Source of the DNA: Ruminococcus sp. UBA3387
GTDB taxonomy: Bacteria; Bacillota; Clostridia; Oscillospirales; Ruminococcaceae
Reading direction: 5' to 3'
DNA length: 5,578 bases
NCBI GenBank assembly: GCA_002358895.1
Contig: DEPR01000088.1
Coordinates: 27,646 to 33,223, forward strand
The position numbers and the translations under genes are program-made. Below the pieces are notes generated by a model. That model was given only the letters and a program-made list of their open reading frames with translations. It ran no database searches and was not told the DNA's origin. This document shows positions 1-5,038 of the stretch, piece by piece; position 1 is the first letter of the stretch, and each line of letters begins with the position of its first letter.

Positions 1-11
1 GTAATAAATAT

Positions 12-40
12 TTGCAATTCAGCATTTTTAGTGGTATAAT
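12..40 (+). promoter_or_regulatory. Vegetative (sigma-A type) promoter of metF
   Basis: A perfect TATAAT -10 box lies at 35-40, preceded by TGG at 32-34, which makes it an extended -10. A -35 box TTGCAA (4 of 6 matches to TTGACA) sits at 12-17 with the ideal 17-base spacer. Transcription would start near position 46-47, giving a leader of only about 26 bases before metF. That leaves no room for a riboswitch. An 8-base inverted repeat (1-8 and 49-56) brackets the promoter and could be chance. No experimental start site is known to me; the call is from consensus and spacing. Confidence 0.85.
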
Positions 41-72
41 GAAATAAGTTTATTACTGAAAGGACAAAAGGA

Positions 73-936
73 ATGGAAATATCAAAAATCTTTGAAACAA
101 AAAAGCCTGTTTTCTCTCTGGAAATTTTTCCACCAAAGAAAACAAGCAGTATAGAAACTATTTATGACACCCTTGACGGGCTGAAGGACCTGAAACCTGA
201 TTTTATCAGCGTTACATACGGTGCAGGCGGTAATCTTGCAGACAATTCCACTTGTGATATCTGTTCTATTATCAAGGAGAAATATAACATTCTTCCTATT
301 GCTCACCTTACCTGTGTCAACAACTCAAAAAGTGATATTGACGTGATTCTGGGGAATCTTAAAAATGCAGGGGTAACAAATATTCTTGCACTAAGAGGGG
401 ATATTAATCCTGATATTCCACCGAAAAATGATTTTTCTCACGCTGATGAGCTGGTGGCATATATCAAATCCAAGGGGGATTTCAGTGTGTCGGGTGCTTG
501 TTATCCTGAGGGTCATCCTGACAGTGGCGATGACATTGTTTCGGATATACTTAACCTAAAACGCAAGGTGGACTGTGGTGCCGAACACCTTATGTCCCAG
601 CTTTTCTTCAACAATGATGACTTCTATAGCTTCCTCGAAAAGGCAAGGCTGGCAGGGATAAGCGTCCCTATTGAAGCAGGGATTATGCCTGTTACAAGCA
701 AGAGTCAGATTTTAAGAATGGCTACGATGTGTGGTGCATCAATTCCAAGAAAGCTTGCAAGGGTGCTGAACAAATTTGAAAATAACCCTCAGGCACTTGA
801 GGACGCAGGAATTGCATACGCTATCGACCAGATTGTTGACCTGATTGCCAACGGTGTTGACGGAATACATCTTTATACAATGAATAAGCCTTATATTGCA
901 AAACGTATTTATGACGCTGTTCAATCAATGCTTTAA
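73..936 (+). CDS. metF: Methylenetetrahydrofolate reductase (MetF)
   Basis: This cytoplasmic FAD enzyme reduces 5,10-methylene-THF to 5-methyl-THF, the methyl donor for methionine synthesis. The 287 residues match the usual bacterial MetF length (about 280-300) and span one TIM barrel. Recognisable family blocks are FSLEIFPPKK (14-23) with E17 at the place of the catalytic Glu28 of E. coli MetF, SVTYGAGG (46-53), LRGD (107-110) with D110 matching the flavin-contacting Asp120, YPEGHP (144-149), QLFFN (176-180) with Q176 like Gln183, GIMPV (203-207) and the C-terminal GIHLYTMN (264-271). The ATG at 73 has AAAGGA at 59-64, eight bases upstream. A second AAAGGA touches the start codon but is too close to act. 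No metH, metV or Wood-Ljungdahl gene is visible beside it, so a biosynthetic rather than acetogenic role is inferred. It probably shares a transcript with the membrane protease that follows. Confidence 0.96.
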   Translation: MEISKIFETKKPVFSLEIFPPKKTSSIETIYDTLDGLKDLKPDFISVTYGAGGNLADNSTCDICSIIKEKYNILPIAHLTCVNNSKSDIDVILGNLKNAGVTNILALRGDINPDIPPKNDFSHADELVAYIKSKGDFSVSGACYPEGHPDSGDDIVSDILNLKRKVDCGAEHLMSQLFFNNDDFYSFLEKARLAGISVPIEAGIMPVTSKSQILRMATMCGASIPRKLARVLNKFENNPQALEDAGIAYAIDQIVDLIANGVDGIHLYTMNKPYIAKRIYDAVQSML

Positions 937-957
937 CCCTGTTCTCGGAGGAGTCTA

Positions 958-2007
958 ATGCAAAACTATAATTACTCAAATAATTATATAGGGGAAAATG
1001 AATACTACTATCAGCTTCAGCAGGCTAAAAAGCGTGAACGCAAGGCTCTGAGCAGGAATGCATCTAAGCTTGGCATACTGCTTTTATCATACAATCTGCT
1101 GACAAACTTATTTGTTATAGTTTATTATTATCTGGTGTATGCTTATTATAATCACAGCATTTCTTTGAACTATAACGTGGTGTTAGGGTATCTCAGGGGT
1201 CAGCCTGAGCTTATAAACAGTTCTTTGTTTTCTATGTTGGGGAATTTATTTGCTGTGTTTTTCGGGCTTATGGTTACAATGCTCATTGCTATGATTCCTA
1301 TGAACATAGATTTTACAGAGCTGTTATCACCTCGCAAAGGTCAGGTCAAGCAGGCTGTAAAATGGTTCCCGTTATGTATGACTATAAACATTTCAATGTC
1401 GGTTATGGTTTCCATTCTGTCCGAAGCGTTGAAGTCCACGGGGATAACTGTTCCTGACGCTGATTTTTCAATTACAAAGCCAGACACGCTGACGATAGTG
1501 GTTCAGGTACTATATATAATCTTTGTTGGTCCTGTTGCAGAGGAAATTATATATCGTGGAATTATTCTTACGCTTTTAAAGCCTTTCGGTAAGTGGCTTG
1601 CAGTTGTTGTATCTGCTTTGGTTTTCGGGCTTATGCACGGAAACATTCCTCAGGCTGTACCTGCCATTGCAGGGGCTTTGGTATACGGGCTGGTAGCAAT
1701 TCACTGCAACTCAATCATACCGTCCATTCTTATTCACATTGCAAACAACGCCCTTGCAAGCTATATGGATTTTGCTGATGTTTTCGGCTGGCCTGAGCAG
1801 ATATATCACATATGCCTGATAATAACGACGCTTGCAGGAATATATATACTTTTTACAAGGCTTTATCAATTAAGAATAGGCAAAGAGGCAAGTGGAGTGC
1901 TTTCAACGGAGCGAAAATACCTGACGGTATTCACAAACGGATTTATGATTATTTATCTTCTTTTGATTATATGGAATTTTATAAGCTTATTTTTAATGGC
2001 AAACTAA
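958..2007 (+). CDS. CPBP family intramembrane metalloprotease (Abi/Rce1-like)
   Basis: This is a multi-pass membrane protein of 349 residues with the three CPBP (Rce1-like) motifs: EEIIYR with E195, E196 and R200; FGLMH with F223 and H227; and HIANN with H260 and N264. In Rce1 relatives the Glu and His residues form the membrane-buried active site. Hydrophobic segments lie near 37-62, 91-114, 137-156, 178-194, 212-228, 232-250, 281-300 and 325-347. The first 20 residues are unusually rich in Tyr and Asn (11 of residues 1-19) and are followed by a basic stretch (KKRERK, 24-29), which predicts a cytoplasmic N-terminus. The ATG has a strong GGAGGAG at 947-953, four bases away, and lies 21 bases after the metF stop with no terminator between, so co-transcription is likely. 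The family includes prenyl-protein processing enzymes, bacteriocin-immunity proteins and other uncharacterised members. No bacteriocin precursor is seen nearby and the substrate is unknown. Confidence 0.9.
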   Translation: MQNYNYSNNYIGENEYYYQLQQAKKRERKALSRNASKLGILLLSYNLLTNLFVIVYYYLVYAYYNHSISLNYNVVLGYLRGQPELINSSLFSMLGNLFAVFFGLMVTMLIAMIPMNIDFTELLSPRKGQVKQAVKWFPLCMTINISMSVMVSILSEALKSTGITVPDADFSITKPDTLTIVVQVLYIIFVGPVAEEIIYRGIILTLLKPFGKWLAVVVSALVFGLMHGNIPQAVPAIAGALVYGLVAIHCNSIIPSILIHIANNALASYMDFADVFGWPEQIYHICLIITTLAGIYILFTRLYQLRIGKEASGVLSTERKYLTVFTNGFMIIYLLLIIWNFISLFLMAN

Positions 2008-2009
2008 AG

Positions 2010-2036
2010 AAAAGGTCGGATTACTCCGACCTTTTT
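2010..2036. terminator. Bidirectional intrinsic terminator between convergent genes
   Basis: A perfect 10-base-pair stem (2011-2020 with 2025-2034) closes on a TTAC loop and can be extended by one more A-T pair. The plus strand runs into six T (2032-2037) and the minus strand into TTTTCTTT, so it can end both the metF/CPBP transcript and the ferredoxin transcript. It starts three bases after the CPBP stop codon, and its plus-strand T-run overlaps the first base of the ferredoxin stop codon. Confidence 0.92.
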
Positions 2037-2225
2037 TCATTCTTTGATTTCGATTACAGATACGGGACAGCCTTCTGCTGAATCACGGACAGCTTCTTCC
2101 TCATTCCGGTCAGGCTGTTTTACCACAACCGATTTATCGTCCTCGTTAAATTCAAACACCTGAGGACAGGCATTAACACAAAGTCCGCAGCTGATACAGC
2201 CGTCCTGGTCAACATATACTTCCAT
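2037..2225 (-). CDS. Small single-cluster [4Fe-4S] ferredoxin
   Basis: This is a soluble, acidic 62-residue electron carrier. The cysteine pattern is C10-x2-C13-x2-C16-x3-C20-P with a lone C53-P near the end. This matches single-cluster ferredoxins such as the Thermotoga maritima protein, where the equivalents of C10, C13, C16 and C53 bind one [4Fe-4S] cluster. A Cys (not Asp) at position 13 favours 4Fe over 3Fe. The fifth cysteine, C20, corresponds to one half of the disulfide known in that family. The expected partner around position 43 is replaced by a run of glutamates, so C20 is probably a free thiol. There are about 15 acidic against 5 basic residues. The start is set by AGGAGG at 2232-2237, six bases from the ATG, with its own promoter upstream. 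The redox partner cannot be told from this context. Confidence 0.93.
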   Translation of the reverse strand: MEVYVDQDGCISCGLCVNACPQVFEFNEDDKSVVVKQPDRNEEEAVRDSAEGCPVSVIEIKE

Positions 2226-2254
2226 AAAAAGCCTCCTATAAGATAATATACTCT

Positions 2255-2284
2255 ATTATGCCACATTTTTATAAAAGTATACAA
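2255..2284 (-). promoter_or_regulatory. Candidate promoter of the ferredoxin gene
   Basis: Read on the minus strand, CATAAT (5 of 6 matches to TATAAT; 2255-2260) is preceded by TGG (2261-2263), an extended -10. A weak -35, TTGTAT, lies at 2279-2284 with an 18-base spacer. Transcription would start near 2248, about 22 bases before the start codon and just upstream of the AGGAGG site. The outer two bases of the -35 are shared with the U-run of the preceding terminator, so the upstream unit ends exactly where this one begins. Confidence 0.6.
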
Positions 2285-2311
2285 AAACAGCTCCCACTAT
2301 TGTGAGAGCTG
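2283..2311 (-). terminator. Intrinsic terminator closing the gpmI transcription unit
   Basis: The arms CAGCTC (2288-2293) and GAGCTG (2306-2311) pair. After one C-A mismatch a further CAC/GTG helix closes on a four-base loop. On the minus strand the stem is followed at once by TTTTT (complement of 2283-2287), whereas the plus strand has no T-run directly after it. It would stop any readthrough from gpmI and the hairpin block before the ferredoxin promoter. Confidence 0.8.
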
Positions 2312-2331
2312 GTCATTTATATTTTATATTA

Positions 2332-2362
2332 AGGGACAGCCCTCTATCGCAGGGCTTTCCCT
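2332..2362. repeat. Imperfect inverted repeat in the gpmI-ferredoxin gap
   Basis: AGGGA plus AGCCCT (2332-2336, 2338-2343) pairs with AGGGCT plus TCCCT (2351-2356, 2358-2362), with a single C-T mismatch and a seven-base loop. The stem is about 11 pairs. Neither strand has a clean T-run directly after it, so it is not an obvious terminator. It stands between two terminator-like hairpins and appears to be part of the same composite intergenic block. Confidence 0.65.
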
Positions 2363-2363
2363 C

Positions 2364-2394
2364 TTAAAAAAGTGTCCACCGGACACTTTTTTAA
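2364..2394. terminator. Perfect 14-bp inverted repeat, symmetrical terminator
   Basis: The arms 2364-2377 and 2381-2394 are exact reverse complements around a three-base loop (ACC). Each begins or ends with six A or six T next to a GTGTCC/GGACAC core. Either strand therefore gives a GC core followed by six U, a bidirectional terminator shape. With gpmI ending at 2526 this is the first strong U-run hairpin that its transcript meets. The high symmetry and the setting suggest that it may be a repeated genomic element, which I could not check. Confidence 0.75.
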
Positions 2395-2400
2395 TTCACC

Positions 2401-2515
2401 CTTTGCGGAGCTCCCTAAAGGCACTGGGGATTTCGCTGACTGCGGTCAGCGATGGGGGCTCTGCCCCTCAACCCCGCAAGCCTTTTGAGGAAAGGCTTGA
2501 TCCAAACCTTTTTAA
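2401..2515. repeat. GC-rich hairpin-filled intergenic element downstream of gpmI
   Basis: This non-coding stretch has 60 G+C in the 100 bases 2401-2500, against 30 in the 100 bases 2241-2340. It holds, in order, the palindrome GGAGCTCC (2407-2414), an 8-bp stem with a TGCG loop (2433-2440 with 2445-2452), GGGGC/GCCCC around TCT (2455-2459 with 2463-2467), and a 9-bp stem CAAGCCTTT/AAAGGCTTG (2477-2485 with 2491-2499). The right arm of the last stem can instead pair with CAAACCTTT at 2503-2511. I recall near-identical strings in intergenic regions of Ruminococcus-type genomes, so I read it as a dispersed repeat lying in the gpmI 3' region. It encodes no plausible protein; the short open frame across it has no ribosome site and runs antisense into gpmI. 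Confidence 0.6.
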
Positions 2516-2525
2516 TATTACTTTT

Positions 2526-4109
2526 TTACAGCATTGAGTCTTCCCAGCAGTCAGGTGCTTCAACGCCAAGCAATTTTGCTACTGTTGGTGCAACGTTTGC
2601 AAGGCCGTATTTTTCACTTTCAGCATCCTTGATAACATAAGTTGTTTCATTATCATAGATAATAAAAGGAACTCTGTTTAGTGAATGAGCTGTTCTTACT
2701 GCGATATTGCCCTTCTTGTTCTTTTCAAGCATTTCATCGGCATTACCGTGGTCTGCTGTAATAAGAACTGTGCAATTATACTCATCTGCAACCTTGAGAA
2801 GTCTTGTGAGAGCCAGGTCCACTGACTCAACGGCAATGATTGTAGCTTCCATTGAACCTGTATGTCCGACCATATCGCCGTTAGGGTAGTTACATCTGAT
2901 GAAGTCATATTTCTGAGACTTGATTGCTTCAATCATATCGTCTGTAACTTCAGCAGATTTCATCCAAGGTCTTTCGTCAAATGAAACCTTATCTGATGGG
3001 ATTTCGTTCCAGGTTTCAAGCTCATCTGAGAATTTCTCTGACTTGTTACCGTTCCAGAAATATGTTACGTGGCCATATTTCTGTGTTTCTGAAACTGCAT
3101 ATGAATTAAGTCCTGCATTAACAAGCACTTCGGAAAGCGTATTTGTAATTTCAGGTGGGTTTACAAGGTACTTCTTAGGCAGATTAAGGTCGCCGTCATA
3201 CTGGAGCATACCTGCATAAAGCACGTCAGGGTTATATCCACCCTTATCGAACTTATCAAAGTTCTTATCATCAAATGCCATTGACATTTCGATAGCTCTG
3301 TCGCCACGGAAGTTAAAGAGAATTACGCTGTCGCCGTCGCAGATTTTTCCTACAGGCATATCGTCCTTAGCAACAACAAATGGTGGCAGGTCCTGGTCGA
3401 TAGCACCTGTTTCTTCACGGAGAACCTTATAAGCTTCGCCTGCTGAAGCAAACTTTCTGCCCTCACCCTTAACGTGAGTATCCCAGCCAAGCTTAACCAT
3501 ATTCCAGTCAGCCTGATATCTGTCCATTGTTATCTTCATTCTTCCGCCACCTGAAGCAATCTTGCCGTCAAATGTGTCGTCATTCAATGAAGCCAATGTA
3601 TTTTCAAGGTCGTCGATATATGTCATACCTGAAGTTGCCGGCACGTCTCGTCCGTCAAGAAGGATATGGCATCTTACTGCCTTAACGCCTTCTTTTTTAG
3701 CCTGTGCAGCCATTATCTTGAGGTGTGAGATATTTGAATGTACATTACCGTCGGAAAGAAGTCCGATGAAGTGCATTGTTGAGCCTTTAGCTACGCAGTT
3801 TGAAGCAAGCTCTTTCCAGGTTTCGGATGCAAACATCTTACCGCTTTCTATTGACTCGTTAACGAGCTTTGCACCCTGTGAATAAATCTGTCCACAGCCA
3901 AGTGCGTTATGTCCTACCTCAGAGTTACCCATATCGTCGTCAGATGGAAGTCCGACCGCATCTCCGTGGGCTTTGAGGGAGGTATGTGGATAGTCTTTAA
4001 GAAGTTTATCAAGTGTAGGTGTATTAGCTTCTGTTACAGCGTCGCCAAGACCTGTTTTTGAAAAGCCGATACCGTCCATTACAACAAGAACAACCGGTTT
4101 CTTTGCCAT
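2526..4109 (-). CDS. gpmI: 2,3-bisphosphoglycerate-independent phosphoglycerate mutase
   Basis: This cytosolic glycolytic enzyme interconverts 3- and 2-phosphoglycerate through a phosphoserine intermediate and two metal ions, normally Mn. The metal and catalytic residues of the family are all visible: D12 (MDGIG), the nucleophile S63 in GNSEVGH, D412 and H416 in GDMVGHTG, D453 and H454 in TADHGNADEM, and H475 in RTAHS. Substrate-site blocks are LDGRD (151-155), GGGRM...MDR (187-197) and FRGDR (267-271). At 527 residues it is slightly longer than Bacillus-type enzymes (about 510). The blocks SGGGRMKITMDRYQADW (186-202), MLQYDG (301-306) and GHVTYFWNG (346-354) resemble the plant/trypanosomatid type more than the Bacillus type; this is from memory. 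The ATG has AAAGGA (complement of 4119-4124) nine bases upstream. It lies 65 bases after tpiA without a terminator, so the two are probably co-transcribed. Confidence 0.97.
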   Translation of the reverse strand: MAKKPVVLVVMDGIGFSKTGLGDAVTEANTPTLDKLLKDYPHTSLKAHGDAVGLPSDDDMGNSEVGHNALGCGQIYSQGAKLVNESIESGKMFASETWKELASNCVAKGSTMHFIGLLSDGNVHSNISHLKIMAAQAKKEGVKAVRCHILLDGRDVPATSGMTYIDDLENTLASLNDDTFDGKIASGGGRMKITMDRYQADWNMVKLGWDTHVKGEGRKFASAGEAYKVLREETGAIDQDLPPFVVAKDDMPVGKICDGDSVILFNFRGDRAIEMSMAFDDKNFDKFDKGGYNPDVLYAGMLQYDGDLNLPKKYLVNPPEITNTLSEVLVNAGLNSYAVSETQKYGHVTYFWNGNKSEKFSDELETWNEIPSDKVSFDERPWMKSAEVTDDMIEAIKSQKYDFIRCNYPNGDMVGHTGSMEATIIAVESVDLALTRLLKVADEYNCTVLITADHGNADEMLEKNKKGNIAVRTAHSLNRVPFIIYDNETTYVIKDAESEKYGLANVAPTVAKLLGVEAPDCWEDSML

Positions 4110-4150
4110 AGTTTTTAGTCCTTTCGCATTTATTTGAGTATTATTGCATT

Positions 4151-4164
4151 GGGGAGTTATCCCC
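4151..4164 (-). other. Short hairpin in the tpiA-gpmI spacer
   Basis: The arms GGGGA (4151-4155) and TCCCC (4160-4164) form a five-pair stem around four bases. On the minus (transcribed) strand no U-run follows, so it should not terminate. It may be incidental, or may protect an RNA end after cleavage. An extended -10-like TGCAATAAT (4140-4148, minus strand) lies just downstream but lacks a convincing -35, so a separate gpmI promoter is only a weak possibility. Confidence 0.35.
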
Positions 4165-4174
4165 TACGCCAGCA

Positions 4175-4951
4175 CTAGCCGTTTACTGCAGCCTGAACGA
4201 TTGTATTGAAGTCAGCAGCAACCAATGAAGCACCACCGATAAGACCACCGTCAACGTTTTCCTTAGAAAGGAGTTCAGCACAGTTCTTTGCGTTCATTGA
4301 ACCACCGTACTGGATTGTAACAGCTTCAGCTGTAGCTTCATCATATATTTTAGCCAATGTTGCACGAATAAATGCACATACTTCTTCAGCCTGGTCAGCA
4401 GTAGCAGTTTTACCTGTACCGATTGCCCATACAGGCTCATAAGCGATAACTGTTTTCTTCACATCTTCAGCTGAAATACCAAAGAGGTCAAGTTTAATCT
4501 GACGAGCGATTACTTCTTCAGTAATATTGCACTCACGTTCCCAGAGAAGCTCACCAACGCAAACGATTGGCTTAAGTCCTGCAGCCAGAGCAGCCTTTGT
4601 TCTCTTGTTTACTGTTTCATCAGTTTCACCGAAATACTGTCTTCTTTCGCTATGGCCGACAACAACATATTCAACGCCAAGCTCAGCCAGCATATCAGCA
4701 GAAATTTCACCTGTGAAAGCACCACTCTTTTCAAAGTGAACGTTTTCAGCACCGATTTTTACATTTGAACCAGCTGTTGCATTAATAGCAGTTTCAAGGT
4801 TTGTGAATGGTACGCAAGCGATTACTTCAACGTTACCCTCAGCATTTGCAACCAAAGGCTTGATAGCTTCAAGAAGCTCCTTAGCCTCAGGACGTGTTTT
4901 GTTCATTTTCCAGTTGCCGGCGATTATAGCCTTTCTTACACTCTTTTTCAT
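4175..4951 (-). CDS. tpiA: Triosephosphate isomerase
   Basis: This enzyme interconverts dihydroxyacetone phosphate and glyceraldehyde 3-phosphate; it is a cytosolic TIM barrel, usually a dimer. The 258 residues fit the family (about 250). Active-site residues are present: N13 and K15 in AGNWKMN, catalytic H100 in GHSERR, catalytic base E172 in YEPVWAIGTGKTA (171-183, including mobile loop 6), and the phosphate-binding YGGS (215-218) and GGLIGGASL (235-243). A small oddity is CVGELLWERE (131-140), where many relatives have a charged or polar residue at W137; no catalytic residue is affected. The ATG is supported by AAAGGAG (complement of 4960-4966) eight bases upstream. It follows pgk and precedes gpmI. 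A terminator between pgk and tpiA and a candidate promoter suggest that it can be transcribed separately from pgk. Confidence 0.98.
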   Translation of the reverse strand: MKKSVRKAIIAGNWKMNKTRPEAKELLEAIKPLVANAEGNVEVIACVPFTNLETAINATAGSNVKIGAENVHFEKSGAFTGEISADMLAELGVEYVVVGHSERRQYFGETDETVNKRTKAALAAGLKPIVCVGELLWERECNITEEVIARQIKLDLFGISAEDVKKTVIAYEPVWAIGTGKTATADQAEEVCAFIRATLAKIYDEATAEAVTIQYGGSMNAKNCAELLSKENVDGGLIGGASLVAADFNTIVQAAVNG

Positions 4952-4973
4952 TTTAAATACTCCTTTATGTTAA

Positions 4974-5003
4974 TTTATAATATACACACTAAAAACGGGG
5001 CAA
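4974..5003 (-). promoter_or_regulatory. Possible promoter of tpiA-gpmI, overlapping the pgk terminator
   Basis: On the minus strand TATAAA (5 of 6; 4974-4979) lies 18 bases after TTGCCC (4 of 6; 4998-5003). An alternative -10, TATTAT, sits at 4977-4982. The -35 falls inside the stem of the preceding terminator. The start would be near 4967-4970, right at the ribosome site, leaving a leader of under 20 bases. AT-rich sequence makes -10 matches common by chance, so this is tentative. Confidence 0.4.
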
Positions 5004-5018
5004 TGACCTGCCCCGTTT
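4991..5018 (-). terminator. Intrinsic terminator downstream of pgk
   Basis: A perfect 10-bp stem (4993-5002 with 5009-5018, core CGGGGCA/TGCCCCG) closes on a six-base loop. On the minus strand it runs into TTTTT (complement of 4991-4995, the first bases paired in the stem) then AGTG. It lies about 20 bases after the pgk stop codon. It would end or attenuate the pgk transcript before tpiA. The plus strand shows only TTTAT, so it acts mainly on the minus strand. A smaller inverted repeat (CAGGC/GCCTG, 5024-5036) precedes it. Confidence 0.82.
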
Positions 5019-5038
5019 ATTTGCAGGCTGAGCCTGTA

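Noticed and set aside
41..72. SAM or other methionine riboswitch in the metF leader
   Set aside because: The leader between the predicted start site and the ATG is only about 26 bases, with no multi-helix fold and no terminator. A regulatory RNA upstream of position 1 cannot be excluded, but the promoter at 12-40 would bypass it.
958..2007. Phage abortive-infection system based on the Abi/CPBP family name
   Set aside because: The family label is historical and broad. There is no toxin, nuclease, phage gene or defence neighbour in the window, and the partner gene is metF.
1812..2081. 89-residue plus-strand frame across the end of the CPBP gene
   Set aside because: It overlaps the CPBP gene in another frame, runs through the terminator at 2010-2036 and into the ferredoxin gene, and matches no known family.
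2331..2515. CRISPR array or structured RNA gene
   Set aside because: The hairpins differ from one another and there are no regularly spaced direct repeats. No tRNA or rRNA signature is seen.
2452..2640. 62-residue plus-strand frame over the hairpin block
   Set aside because: It starts in a GC-rich inverted repeat, has no ribosome site and overlaps the end of gpmI antisense.
3562..3885. 107-residue plus-strand open frame opposite gpmI
   Set aside because: It lies entirely within the well-supported gpmI gene, has no ribosome site and shows low-complexity Ser/Pro/Leu content typical of antisense frames. The same applies to the frames at 2920-3219, 4206-4442, 4527-4739 and 5076-5315.
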